From Neodiprion pinetum (lineage: Eukaryota > Arthropoda > Insecta > Hymenoptera > Diprionidae), in assembly GCF_021155775.2 (NCBI RefSeq), contig NC_060235.2:18307193-18371192 (forward strand): a DNA stretch of 64,000 nt, in the 5' to 3' direction. The notes under the pieces were generated by a model, which did no database searches, was not told the DNA's origin, and saw nothing but the letters and a program-made list of their open reading frames with translations. The position numbers and the translations under genes were made by a program. Below are positions 1-12,668 of the stretch, one piece after another. Positions within the stretch are counted from its first letter, which is position 1. Each line of letters opens with the position of its first letter.

Positions 1-503
1 AAAATTCCCTGGAGGAATCGAAAACGATAAATAAATTCGTTTGATTATCGACAATAATGAATATTTTGACTTGTTTTCACAATTCCTTTACATTATATTC
101 AGCATATGAATATGCACAATTTTTAGTAGTAGAATCGATTAATTGAAGGACAATCAATTCATCAAGTGATCATACGATCACGAGACTTGAATCGGAAAAC
201 AAAGTAACATCTTTAAATGATTGTTTAAAATTTTTTCATTTTCATATTGTGCGAAAATTGCGTATTTAAATAAGGGCAGGTATGTCGCTCGTAAACGACG
301 GATTATTTGTCATATCTTACAGGTATTATTGTCGGGTGCTGAGTATACAATTATACGTGAAAATGAATTTGCGCATTTTTTGTATTGAAACAAGGCGTTC
401 TGTTGTGCAATTATTTTAAATGAAATATCATCTCAACTGTTGTATGAATTGTCAACACCGGAATCATACACAAACCATGCTGTAGATCGCCACCACACAC
501 GCG

Positions 504-536
<33 letters not shown>

Positions 537-781
537 TAGGTTAATAATTGTAATATGTTTTGTAATTGTAATATGTCGTTAATAATAGAAAATGAAGGAG
601 AGGGCAAAAAGGAAAGAAAAAAAAAAAATTTCCGTCAAGTTTGTTCTCGCTCTGGTCAATCTTAATTTCGTTTGATTTTGCATTTGATCTCGAAGTAAAT
701 GATAGTAATGGAAAAGAAAATACAAACACACCACGAAAAAAGAAAACGAAAAACCAAAACAATCTATTCTATTTATCTATA

Positions 782-1101
782 TACAGAGTGATTGTCTAAC
801 CGTCGAACGGTACGTCGTCTGCTACAATGTAATGCGCATGCGTTAAAATTGGAGAGCATTTGTTTCTCAGGGCGACCGAGCGTCATAAATTCAAATGACA
901 AGTCGCCGGTGTGTATGAAACGTGAAAAATTTCGACAGCAGTCGGTGTTGAGCGCAACTGCCAGCGAGAAGTGTCAAAGTTTTTAAGGTTAGGTTCACGA
1001 CGGTCGGTCGCCCTGGCGAACAATTGCTCTCGGATTCTAGCGCATGCGCGTTAAATTGTAACAGACGACGTATCATTGGGCCGTTAGATAATCACTCTGT
1101 A
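782..1101. mobile_element. MITE family A, copy 1 (about 320 bp)
   Basis: The ends are inverted repeats of about 77 bp beginning TACAGAGTGATT and reading inward to a GAGAGCA block; left and right arms differ at scattered positions. Each arm has a GCATGCGC-type palindrome (about 833-842 and 1040-1050). A homologous copy with the same ends lies at 44844-45165. There is no transposase frame, so it is non-autonomous. The superfamily is not assigned. Short frames inside it are not genes. Confidence 0.85.
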
Positions 1102-1498
1102 CATGCCAGTGTATATATCTATACGTGTATGAAATACCAATTTCATGTGGTTGGTTCTTTTTGTATCATTTCAAAATTTAGCGATATAACAAAAATTGAT
1201 CGACTAGAACAAAACAAAAATGAAATAGCGTTTTCACTGAAGATCCAATCCAATCCGTCGCTTGTGTTACAGAAATACAGAAATATAACTGTACATAATG
1301 CAGTTTTTAATCGCTTGGTCATGCAAATAATTTAGCAAATACGTGATTGAGAAAATCGAGTAAAGAAAAGTTCAGCTTTCACTTCATCGCGCAGGATAAA
1401 AGAGAACGAATTGGCAGTTTGATCCTGATATGCATGTAATAATAGATACGTTTTTGCGTATGTATTGCATGTGTATACAATATGTATATGTAGGGTAC

Positions 1499-1500
<2 letters not shown>

Positions 1501-1537
<37 letters not shown>
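1501..1537. repeat. (AT)n microsatellite
   Basis: An uninterrupted AT dinucleotide run of about 37 bp in intronic sequence. Confidence 0.95.
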
Positions 1538-1541
<4 letters not shown>

Positions 1542-2387
1542 TATTTATTAATAATTTGTATATCGTTGTGTAATGTAGCGTGTTTTAGGTAAAGTTATAG
1601 GTATGTACATATATTGTCAATACCTACGTTTGAACCCCTCGGTCTTTGACGTTGGTAATTCGCAGCCGAGTGAGACATACCTGCCCCCCCGTAAAGCGCG
1701 TCCTCGTTAGAATTCTTAAAAGAAGTTTATAACAGGCGAAATTATAAGGAGGAGAAAACGGCAATAATAACAATAATAATGACGATGGTAATAACAACAA
1801 CAATATAACATATAGGAATAAACGAAACGATGTATATCATGTATACTATGTGTCTATAATCCAATATAACGATGGTGATGAAAAATATTCAAAAAAAAAA
1901 ACAAAAAAGGACTGATTGTAAGAGAAAAATTACAACTTCATACATCTGTTCGAGCATGTCGAGTATGTATATGTTTGAAGTACGTGAACGGGTACATGTC
2001 TATATACAGACATACATATACATATATATATATGTAATATATATATGACATATATGTATAATATATATATAATAACAGTGATAACATAGAATTCGATGAT
2101 AGAATATAATAAAACGTGGGTGTACAGTGTATTTGTGTGAGTGTGTGTGATTGATAAAAATTGCCTTTTGTCAAAAAACTGTGCAAAATAGTATATTGAT
2201 ATGTAAGCAAATACATATGTATATATATATATATGCAAACACACACACACATCTACATACATATATGTAATATGAACCTGTGTACACACACATGCGTAAA
2301 TGCACCGTTATGTGCATGTATATACGTGTACGTATATGCATCATACATACATATATATACATAATACGTGTGTTTGTGTGTGTGTAT

Positions 2388-2433
<46 letters not shown>

Positions 2434-4635
2434 GAATAGGAAAAAGTTGTTCGCTAAACATTGTCTTGGAATCTGCGTTGTGATTTCTGCTGACTAACCT
2501 CATCCTTGTCCAAGCCGAGCTACGGAAAACCACTAATGTTAAATTTTCGTCACTTTTTGTTTTCACTTTTGTTAAATTTGTAATTACATTTTTTTTTTTT
2601 TTTTTTGTTTTTCTTTATTCAATACTTTTGTTTCTTTGCAATTATTCAATTTTATTTCATATATTCGGTAGGTAATTTCGGTTTCTTTTTTTCGTTTTTC
2701 CGTCTCGTTTGTTCGGGTTATCAAATTTTCATCATCGATTTGCTTCGGTTTCTTGTTCGTATCTTTTTCTCATTCTCTCTTTCATTCACTTCTCCTTCTT
2801 TTTCTGCGCTCGCGGATTTGTTTCTCCTTTCTCTTTTTTTTTTTTTTTTTGTATATTTGATATACGTTGACACGGTATTTTGGCAACGTTATTTGAAGGC
2901 AGAAAAAAGCGTGACTGTTGTTCGTACAGTATATCTTTTATACATACGTTCTGCAAATTTCGAATGAATTGCGAGAAAGGAGGAAAAAAAAAATAAACAA
3001 CGAAATTGTTTGTTATTATATAGCCAATTCTTGATGAGCGGAATTGTTCTTTTTCGACAAAAATAAAAACATATCGGTATAAATTTCACCGATTGTTGAA
3101 TTTGTTCGTCATCGCCGTTGTATGTATTCGAAGGAGAGATGAAGTCGTTGATATATTATGATATTATTTTGAACGAAAGAGAGAAAGAGAGAAAGATGGA
3201 GAGCAAATGAGAAAAATTAAAATAGAATGACGTATACGAATGAAATAATAGCATAATATGAATAAACGAATGAATTTCATTTGACAAAGTATAAAAATTT
3301 GTAAAGTTCTAGGATTTTACTGCGACATGACTAAAGTTGAATTGATATCATATTATATAATGTTTTATACATACATGTATAGTGAAGTACAAAATTTCTT
3401 TTCCTTTCTCTCTTTTTCTCGCGGCGTTATTGTAAAATTTCTTTTTTCCTTCCTCCGAATTCTGCAGTTTCATTTAATTTCATTCTATTCTATTTGACAA
3501 TTTTTTTTTTTTTTTTTGCTATCTTTTTTTCTCTTTCATCGCTTCAGCAAACAACTATTATTATATATTGCAGTATTTATGTATAGGTACGACAATATTA
3601 GTAATAATAATAACAATAACAACAATATAACAGCAACAATAATAACAATGACAATTAATAAATAATAGCAATAATCTATCACGGGAAACATAAATCAGAT
3701 AAAATATGAACACAATTTTGGAGCAGAGAGAATCGAGGATATGAAAGTAATTGGAATTGTTTTTTGAAACAATTGTTCAATGACGGAGAATTTTGCATAG
3801 TTGAATCTGAACTGCGGCATTCATGTATTTGAATGAAAGAAAAATTTGAAGAAAATTAAAAAAATAACACCCTGCTGTCGATGATGAAACTAGCGAAGAG
3901 GGTTTTTGTTAAACACAATGAAGAATAAAGGCTAACGAAAGAAAAGAAAGAAAGAAATTATTCCCTCACTTATATATACATGCATATATAATATATGTAT
4001 ATATATATATTTGTTTATAGACAGTATATAATATTCTATACTCGTCCAGCAATTTATTTAGTATTGACTTTTCTCATTGGATCCGTTGATCTAAGAACTA
4101 GACGAAGACCAAGAAGGAGAAGAACAAGAAGAAGAATACGAACAAGGAGATTGATTATAAGATATAATAACGAATATGAGAATATAAACGAAAGGAAAGA
4201 AAAAAAAACAACAACTAAGCGCCAATTCTGGTAAATACATCTATAATAGACATAATTTCCGACTTAACGTCTCGTTTATGTGACAGTAACAAAATGTAAT
4301 GGAAAAAAGATACTCCAAAAAATTAATAGTAAAAAAAAAAAAAAAAAAAAATAGTAGTAATGATAATACGATAATTCGAATAATGATATAAAAGTAGTAT
4401 AACGAACTTAGGGGCTAACATCGAATATATAACGACGCGTACGTACGGAACGTCGTCGGATAAAAATTCGACGATTTAAAAAAAAATGAAATTCTAAAAA
4501 TTCTCGTCAACTTTTCATCACAGCAAGTTGCAGTAGGTATATTTTGTCCATCAACAAGGTACGTAGAGTTAGAGAAAAAAACGCGAGTTTTCATCCGACG
4601 TGGAACGCACGATGGGGAGGGATAAGAGATATACC

Positions 4636-4674
4636 GAAGAACAAGAAGGAGAAGAAGAAGAAGAAGAAGAAGAT
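4636..4674. repeat. (GAA)n microsatellite
   Basis: An imperfect then perfect GAA/AGA trinucleotide run about 250 bp left of the S2-S3 exon. Confidence 0.9.
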
Positions 4675-4938
4675 TGAAAAACATATGTAAAAAAAAGTTA
4701 GAAAAAAAAAAACATCAAACGAAAGGGAAAAATGATTTGTGGGTTAAACGCGTCGAGTACGCCCGTAAAAATTCTTGATTATTCGTGGTATCGTTTTTTT
4801 TTTTCCCTCGTTTTTTTCTTTTTGCAAAGTTTTGTCCATGTACTTTCCGTTTCTCATATAATTCGTAACACATATCGATTGGATTTTCGTAATTGTAATT
4901 ATACTCATAAAATGTATTATCTTTGCTTTGAATCGTAC

Positions 4939-5120
4939 CTCGTCCGTATTTGTGCCGAAGAATAGGAGGTCGAACGGTATTGCGGCGACCAGGTCGATTA
5001 TGAACCAACCCTTTAGGTAGTGTACGGCGATTTTGCCAGGGTGCGAGACAACCTCGTCGTTCCTATTAACGAACGTTGTCCGAAAGTTTATCAGTATGTC
5101 GACGATGAAGGTGACGTCGA
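4939..5120 (-). CDS. sei: sei exon 10: rest of S2, S2-S3 loop, S3
   Basis: This 182-nt exon encodes residues 509-569, from VDVTFIVDIL to FFGTNTDE. It covers the inner part of S2, the intracellular S2-S3 loop (with EVVSHPGKIAVHY) and S3 (GWFIIDLVAAIPFDLLFF). Acidic residues that line the ERG voltage sensor are kept: D510 and D516 match hERG D460 and D466, and the two S3 aspartates are present. The acceptor is TTTTTCACCCGCAG followed by TCGACG, and completes a split valine codon (G from exon 9, TC here). The donor is GACGAG|GTACGA, phase 0. The vertebrate protein has an almost identical segment followed by S4; that next exon is not in the window. The longer open frame running into the intron (KAKIIHFMS...) should be ignored. 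Confidence 0.96.
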
Positions 5121-6569
5121 CTGCGGGTGAAAAAGAGAAATCCAGGAAAAAAAATGAGAGCAAAAAAAGAAAAGGAAAACGATCGGAATATCATTCGACG
5201 TCGCAGATGATAAAACACCCTCAACTCTATTTTATATGTACATGTATAATACAGCTTTACACTCGACTTTACGCTATATCATCCCAACTTTAAACGTCGA
5301 ATTTCCTGCAATTATATACCGGGAGAATCTCTTGAAACTTGAATATCAACCGCGCATGCGTCAAATAATTCAATCTCATTGGTCGGCGAAATCTTCCCCG
5401 CAGCGATATTCTTGTCTGCGATGCGGGCGAGCCAACGTACGCAAAATGTGTACGTTTGAATTTTCAAAGAGCATAAGCGTTAAATTCCGACCGTTCTTTG
5501 AAGCATCAACTTTCCGACCCAACAACAAATGCTTCCCAAACCCTTCCGAGTCGCTGCCTCGATTATTTGAGATCCTAACCTCGAAAATTCGTATCAACTA
5601 CATCGCCGCCAGAAACAGAGTTTGACAGCTGAAACTCGGGATGGCCAGCCTGCAACGAGGAGCCGATAAAACTCGCGCATGCGCGTTTGATTTTCAAGTT
5701 TCAAGAGATTATCCCGGTATATATATATACCTACTTTGATCGGTGGTCGACGGAAAGGAGATTCCTTTATCTTCAAACCGTGCATCATGATTTTGCGTAA
5801 CTTGACCCTAATACGTCACACCTCGGTAGAAGTTAATTAGAAAACACCTAACTCTGGCGTGACGGTTATAATCCAAGTAAATCTACCGGGAATGACAAAA
5901 AATAATCGATAATTTTTCCGATTAATCACATATAATCGATTATATTTCAAACTCGATTATTTTTTCTCACAATCCGTTTCTGTTTTTTACTCCCATGAAC
6001 GACGCAATACAATATCAATTAATACGATTCAAGTATCAATTATTATCATTGTCTTATTTACTAATTAGCTATTTGATATAACAAGTGTAAGATTAATCAA
6101 TGTTTTTACCTGAAATTGAAAAATATTTCGAATGAAACTATAAATTATCGAAAAACTGTTCCGCCATTAAGACTACATACTGAAATTTAATAGATTTTCG
6201 TTTCAAATGCGGTGTTTCAAAAAAAAAAAAAAATATTAAATAATCGATTGATCGATTAATTCTTACCGATTCAATCCAGTCACGTTCGACAATTTTTTTC
6301 GATTCCATTATTTTTAGCTTAGTGGCCATCGCCAATTACTCTACGGACCTCGACGATAAAACGGTCAACTTGTTCGCACGCGCATAGAAGCTAGTTGTTT
6401 TATCATCGGACTTCCGTAGAGTTACTTGGATTATAATCGTGACACAATCAGCCTCCCTTAAGTTGAGCGAACTTTGTCAGGGACCATCGTTTTCTACTTT
6501 TCGTCGACCAGCCGAGCCTCCCTCCTCGTACTTCATAATTTCAGAATGCAAGTAGAACCGAGCTCTTAC
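5121..6569. other. sei: Intron between S1 and S2-S3 exons
   Basis: A 1449-bp intron with MITE family B copy 1 at its S2-S3 end. A second inverted-repeat structure is likely: about 5815-5885 (GTCACACCTCGGTAGAAGTTAATT to CGTGACGGTTATAATCCAAG) pairs with about 6330-6445 (AGTTACTTGGATTATAATCG). The remainder is AT-rich with no gene seen. Confidence 0.75.
5316..5720. mobile_element. MITE family B, copy 1 (about 405 bp)
   Basis: Terminal inverted repeats of about 45 bp start ATACCGGGA and continue through CTCTTGAAACTTGAA to a CGCGCATGCG palindrome (5351-5360 and about 5673-5685). The outer flank is TATA-rich, suggesting a TA or TATA target. A second copy in the opposite orientation lies at 56372-56764, with nearly the same interior. 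The frames inside are shared by both copies only because the DNA is shared; no transposase motif is visible. It sits in the 1.45-kb intron between the S1 and S2-S3 exons. Confidence 0.9.
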
Positions 6570-6810
6570 CGATTAGGTCGATCACGACGATGGGATTGCT
6601 CGTGTAGTTTTTGCTCTTCTTCGTGTAGTCAGGCTCGGACAGCAAAAAGGCAGCGACGTACGGCGTGAATATAGCCGTGTACATCACGAGGAGAAGTATC
6701 AGCCAGTCCCACACCGCCTTGAACGGCGAGTAATGGAGTATCGTCCATTTGTGGATACGGGGCGACTGCAATTTGTACTCCGGAAGTACGTCGGCGCCGA
6801 GGGAGAGCAC
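6570..6810 (-). CDS. sei: sei exon 9: pre-S1, S1, S1-S2 loop, start of S2
   Basis: This 241-nt exon encodes residues 429-508 of the long form plus one base. It opens with VLSLGADVLPEYKLQ, continues through the pre-S1 segment RIHKWTILHYSPFKAVWDW, S1 (LILLLVMYTAIFTPYVAAFLL), a short extracellular loop with a potential N-glycosylation site (NYTS) and NPIVVIDLI of S2. D463 in WDW matches hERG D411, and D506 matches hERG D456. The acceptor is TTTGTTCCAG|GTGCTC (phase 0) and the donor is TAATCG|GTAAGAG (phase 1). From memory of the published numbering, its first residue equals hERG V377, the first residue shared by ERG1a and ERG1b. This is therefore the common exon that long and short 5' ends would join. 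Confidence 0.98.
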
Positions 6811-7456
6811 CTGGAACAAAAATCGCAAATTTATCGACCCTACGCCCATTTTTTTTTGTCGCGTCTCAGGAACCAAAAAATCCCGCCTTTCCAACCGCGC
6901 ACGACAAAATTCCAAAACGGACTTTCAAATAACGCATTGACTTTTCCGATGGATTGTCATTTTCATTAATCATTAAGTTTATGACGCATAGCGTGGAAAA
7001 GATTTTCATTTGATTGTTAAATTCAATGGTTAACGTATGATTTTTTGACAAAAATATTTACAACCCCGTTCCTTACCATTGCACCCGAAAGATCGCTGCG
7101 ATTCGCTGTTTCTCAACCCGATCGTATTTTCATAGACGCGAAATACTCGAAACAGCGGAGTCTGACTTCCGCAAGGGTTAAAGGCTGCGGTTGTACTCTA
7201 TGTGGGATGTTACCTACATGCACCCTATAAGCGCGTCTCGTCAATAATTCAATAGACGGACCTCGATTTGCAACCCCAGCATCGGAGCTCAGGTACAATT
7301 GTGAGTGGGCGGGTTAATCACCCTGAAGATGAAAAAAAAAAAAATAAAAATTCCAAATAAATTGTATACATTCTGAAGAAAACGAGCGGCTCGATTATCG
7401 TAGGTATCGATTCTTTATCCGTAGGAAAAAACGGACACGTACCGGTATAAGCGTGC

Positions 7457-7863
7457 ACTAGGGTGGTTCTTACATTTTAGTCACATCGGAATTTCTTCCG
7501 GTTGCCATCCCCCCAAGAGTAATCAACATGTATGGAAAAAAATCTAGCCAAGTCCCCGAATGTTTTCGTCAACTCTAACACACACCGCCAAGCGGTCGAA
7601 TTTTTGTGTGAAGAAATGCATACATATGAAATTTTGTTTAAAAAAAAAAACTGTGTATTACGAATAAAAATAATTTTCTTAAAAAAAAAACAATTCAAAT
7701 GCATGCATATTTCCGTACAAAAATACGACTGCTGGGATCTGGAAAATTGGAAAAATTCGGAGACTTGGCCAGATTTTTTTTTTACACATGTCGGTTATTT
7801 TTATTTGGGGAGGGGGGGAGCGCGAAGAAATTCCGACATGAGCAAAATAAGAACCACCCTAGT
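7457..7863. mobile_element. MITE family C, copy 1
   Basis: The ends are inverted repeats: ACTAGGGTGGTTCTTA at the left, and GAACCACCCTAGT at the right preceded by the complement of the GGAATTTCTTC block. A short 'TAATCAACATGTATGGAAAA' block on the left also matches copy 2 (22150-22671). There is no coding content. It inserts in the 22.9-kb sei intron. Confidence 0.8.
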
Positions 7864-8199
7864 GTTCGCAGTATATTATATCCAACAGTATCCACAAAGC
7901 CACGAGTATAACAATCGGTAGGCGAAAAATCGATCTTCGTCTATAAGTTTACATCGGCGTTATACGGCGCGTATGGACAGGTGGAGGTATTTATAGAGAC
8001 GGAGATACAATGGTGCGGATAATTCACGAGTCATTTACAAACTGAGAAGGGTAATAAAAAAGCGTTCAACGCGCGTTTTTCTCTCTCCGTGCCGAAAGCT
8101 TCCGCTTCTGTACAACACAAGCGAACTTCTTGTATTCTCAAACCTAGCGGACAAAAAAACGTGTGTCCGTATACGATATTCAACGCGTGAGCAAGGCTT

Positions 8200-9930
8200 G
8201 GGTCCGAGTGTACACGAGGTGTGTCGAGATACCAGATACGGACTGAAGCGGACGAAGAATGCGATAGCGAAAATCGCGACCCTTCGACCGGCTGCCGAAA
8301 CTCGTACTGAAAGCCGAAGGGAGCAGCCTTTTAATCATATTCCTAACCGACAGACAGGATCCGCCCTTCCCAGCCATTTCGTTTTGCAAGTATAATGGAG
8401 TGGCTGCGAACGGCCGGGAAGTAGAAGGAGTAACTGGAACCATTCATCCAACCGCGTATGATCGTGTTTCAAAAACGCGGTATCACCATCGTGCGATCGT
8501 ATACCCGCAGCACGATCATTTCCATGACCGATGCGAAACGCGGAGTAATTCGACCATGGCCTCCTCACATCGTCATTGGGGTCATTACCGTGGTCAGCGC
8601 CGAGTTGAAGGGCTGTTTCTTTCTGCCACGACGCCTGAGGCAGTAGCGAGCAATCTTCTTCCACATTATCGGTACCCGAGGTGGTCATCCGATCGGTTCA
8701 TCTTCGATGCGAAAGTTGGCACAAAGGGCAGGATTGAACACTGTGCACGAAACGGTGATCACCATGCACCATGCGGAACGGTACTGCACACACTCACTCT
8801 CTCTCTCTCTCTTTCTCTCTCTTTCCGGTCAACTCTCCGACTCTCCGTGCATGGAGACACCACGCACGTGCACTGTACCGGGATTTACGGTATGCACTCT
8901 ATTTACGGACCCAGCGTTTAGTGGGAGAGGAGATGAGAGGAGAGGAGAGACACGTGGGCGTGTGCACGGTGCACCAAACGCGCACAGACTAAACAGAGTT
9001 GGTGCAGCGCCGCGAGGCCTTCCGAATAATCGGAAAGAGCTGGCCGACGATGCCGACGGTCGACTGGGCCAAGATGAGGCATAAAAATCGGAAATAGTCA
9101 CTGCCGGCAACGGCCGAACGTCGAAAGCTGATCCGAATTGATGTACCACTCGGCATCGCCACGTGCTGCACGCTGAGTTAAGGATGGATCGGCTGGACCG
9201 TCTGCGTGGAAAGTTTGGAGGGAGGAAGAAAATAATTTCGAAACATGTCCAGGAATGTTATTTGCGCCGATGACGGTCACCTCGAATGGTTATCGACACG
9301 TTTGGACTACCCAATTGTTGACCCTTTTGTTTTTCAAAATTATAAATTCACGGCACTAATTCCGAGTCTCTCGACGACTGAAACCAATTGTCAGAGGGTT
9401 AGACGCTGGATATTTATATTTTGGTAATTTTAGAAACAAACGTCAAACGGATACAACCGAAAAAGGTCGATAATTGGGACAGGGTCAGTAATTGGTACGC
9501 TTATCTTACCGCGTCGTAGGAATGATTCTGAATAAATTCTAACGACAAAATTTACGATACCAGGTCAACAATTTGAAAAAAGGTTTGATCACTAGAACGA
9601 TCAAAAACGTGAAAGCTCCGGTGCTTTTCAGCCGATCTCTGATGTTTTTGGGCTCGTTATGGACACCGTGTGGATTTCCAGAGATCAGTTGAAAAATATT
9701 TGATACAAACTCAGGATACAACAGATGTTACTCGACAATTGGATCCTCCCGTTGCAATTACACTGTACCGTGAGATATCTTGAATGTTCATCGGAAAATT
9801 CGTTGGCATTTGGTTAGTGAGGAAAATAGGCTCGGAAATGTTGGAACCGGATGAAAAACAGCGGAGATTAATGATTTCGAACGTTCTAATCGTACGCGAA
9901 ACTAAACCTTTTCTCACATCGTTGATACAC
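8200..9930 (-). pseudogene. GC-richer block with broken minus-strand frames, unidentified protein remnant
   Basis: The block is richer in G+C than its flanks and several short minus-strand frames have ordinary protein composition rather than simple repeats. Examples are GSDYFRFLCLILAQSTVGIV near 9070, NIRDRLKSTGAFTFLI near 9625 and SSYSFYFPAVRSHSI near 8420. They are in different frames separated by stops. The first resembles a transmembrane segment of ABCG-type half transporters (an AQS..G..G pattern), and order along the minus strand is loosely compatible, but the match is weak. A (CT)n tract lies at about 8796-8824. It could equally be regulatory sequence with chance frames. Confidence 0.2.
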
Positions 9931-12660
9931 AATTAGCTGGTTTTATTTGGATTTCCTCGGTGTTATTTCTATGGCACAGTAGGAGCGTTGTTTCGTATCG
10001 CATTCACCAAAGTCATAGGCCGAAACAAAATTACGCCGGAGATTTTGTGAATGGTTTTTTCGCATCTCCCAATAACTTTTGACATAGACGGTAAGGCGGA
10101 TTCATCCGTAACTACTGTAACGAATACACAGCCGAGAGCCGGGATCCGACGTACCTATATACTGTGTATTTACTCAAGGGAGTATCCAATACACTATCCT
10201 GTGTTGAATGCTTTCGATGATAATTCTCTGCTTCGACTATAAACCGAAACTGACTAAGACTAGAACTCTTGGATTAACTGCAGAGAACGCCGGATCAACA
10301 ATTGTAAGCTTATAAACGAGGCCTTTCAACTATCGCGACACCTTTTCCACCATCACCAAGCGTTGCGAATTTCATTCGCGAATCAAGGTAACGATCCGGA
10401 CGGTCGTTCCCGAGCTTTAAACGCGAATTATCGGATATCGGCGCTTGATTGATCGAAACGATACTTTTGCGCTTTGGCAATGGTTGCGCCATTATACGTA
10501 TATTACAAAGCTTCTCTGGAATCAGATGTAAGTTACGCGCTTTTTCACTCTTCACACATTGACATTCCGATCATATCGACAGAGTTTTATAGTCGTTGTT
10601 GATCTACAGTCCTTCAACTATTCTCGTTATTCACTATAACCGGAAGATATCGCGATTATTGATGCAAAATGGAAACGAGTATTCATCGTAACTGTGTTGG
10701 AAAGTCTAAAATGTTTTTGGCATTATTTTTTTTATACAGTGTTTCGCATCTCGTTGCGACTATTGCGATAATCTGATTTCGAAGGTGGAACAAGTGAAGT
10801 GATACGTGGTTTAAAACCGTTATTCAACTATGGACAGAACTTGGAAAATATCTAGTGAACTAAAGAAACGGAATATGCACTATTGCGCGATCAGCAAAAA
10901 AAATTACTATCCGCTGTCATCGAGAATTAATATAAAATAATTGAAATTTCCCTCAGCGCTGGTAATTTCGACAGGTGCTCATCCATTTTGCAGAGTCGAA
11001 TTGGTAATGATAAGAATGTAAATGCCTGATCTTACGCATCGCCAAGTTTTCTGTGTTCAATTTCTATCGTCCGTTATTTTCCTTTTTCGACTTGAACGAG
11101 TTTCTCGTTTCAAAGTTCCGAGAATCACCCCGGGCTGCTGATTCGTTCGAGTATATATATACATACATATATATATGACGTGTTCCATGCCAACTGAAAG
11201 GTCATTTTCTCTGACCCCCGCCAATTTGCTTTATTATTTTTTATATGATTCTACAACCTAAAAAAAGCACTCACCATTTTTTTCGGATTTTTCGTCCCAA
11301 CCATTCTTTTTTAAAAAATGTTACAACCATGACAAATGTTTTGTATGTAAAATACAAAAAATACAAAAAATCAAATCTCCACTCTGAACTATGGCTCAAG
11401 ATGTTTGTTTTAGGACCCAGAAATTATGTGAATTTTTGCAAAAAAAAAAAAAAAAAAAATGGCGTTCTTTTTTTAGGACCATAAAAGGGTTTGTAACATT
11501 TTTTAAAATGAGAGCCTGATTTTAAATCTGAAGAATTAATTTCAACGAATCTATAATGAACGAAATATACGGTTTTGCAATTTGATCATATCGCGTGTGT
11601 GATGACATAAGGTCATAAGTCAAAGTAAATATACCTTTTGCTGTTGACAAAAGACAAAAGGGCGTATATTTTTTCTGTTGATCGTATCCAGGCTTAAAAC
11701 ATGAAAATATTGTCAGAAACGTTGAAATTCAATATCAGTTTAATTAAGAGCAACACGTTGTACGTACTGATAGATTCGACCGTTTTTGTCGCATTAATCG
11801 CATAAGCTCAGAGCCGCTAAAAATTATTATCGTTATTTCTATCAATCCGATAATTGACAACTTGGATAATAGAAGAACAGAAAACGGACATCCTCACTGC
11901 GTAACTTTGTTAGTTTAAATTTTTTACGCGCTTTGGAACTCTTCAAAGCGTTAGCGAAAAAAATAAAAAAATAAATAGCGGTTACGACCTTTTGTTTCTT
12001 ATGTTTTTTTCCATGTATACTCATGGACGGAAAAAATTTGTATCTGCCTAATAAGCACGCGATAAAAAAAGAAAAAACACGCTTCACTTCAATCGCCTGG
12101 CAAAAAATACACAATTTTAACAATAATTCCAAAGTATTGTTAAGCCTGTTTCGTCTGAGCGTAAATTGCGCAGCACATCACGTACTTGAACAAAAAAAAT
12201 TTGTTCAGCTTTATGCAAACACCTACCTACGTATGAAACGATTAAATTTCACAAAACACCCACGAAGCGTGCAAAAACTTTAGTTATGTATGCGAGGCAT
12301 CTTTGTGAAATCTGTCAAGATTTTAATTTCGACTTGCTTTATTTTGTCAAATTTTCTTCTACCAAACTAAAGGGCGTACATGATTTTTTCCAAATTTTCA
12401 TCCCAATTTGTTCTTTAATTATGAAGTTTTGAAGAATTTTCTGTTTCAGCATTTCAAATGATTATGAAACTTGCATACGAAAAGAGATGTTGAATCAAGT
12501 TAAAACAAGGTTACGCCGTATTGACGTGTATATTCGTGTAAAAAAATGTGAAGAAATGATATTTCAGATTTCTCAAATCCATTAAACAAATATTATATTG
12601 TAAGGCCATTAATTCGTGTAATAAAGAGATATTTTGAAGAGGCATGGTATTTCACTTGAT
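9931..12660. other. Intronic sequence, no gene seen
   Basis: Part of the 22.9-kb sei intron. A small inverted pair, about 11303-11330 with 11488-11515 (TTTTAAAAAATGTTACAA type), marks an old foldback element that begins near 11179 with GTGTTCCATGCCAACTGAA. Otherwise it is AT-rich DNA with only short, uninformative frames. Confidence 0.6.
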
Positions 12661-12668
12661 CACTTTAA

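Larger units (their letters stand above)
1..4938. other. Intron downstream of the S2-S3 exon (no gene seen)
   Basis: No S4 or pore exon of sei could be found on the minus strand here, so this is read as the right part of the next intron. It holds an inverted-repeat element (782-1101), long TA-rich microsatellites near 1501-1537 and 2390-2425, CA/GT and TACATA-type simple repeats at 1970-2430, many A- or T-runs, an AAT repeat at 507-532 and a GAA repeat near 4640. All open frames here are low complexity. Confidence 0.7.

Noticed and set aside
1930..2566. Tyr/Ile/Cys/Val-rich minus-strand frames
   Set aside because: Translations of TATA/TACA/CACA microsatellites.
5236..5625. 129-codon frame shared with a frame near 56616-56807
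   Set aside because: Similarity is explained by two copies of one MITE; no transposase motifs, and the frame is not kept intact in both.
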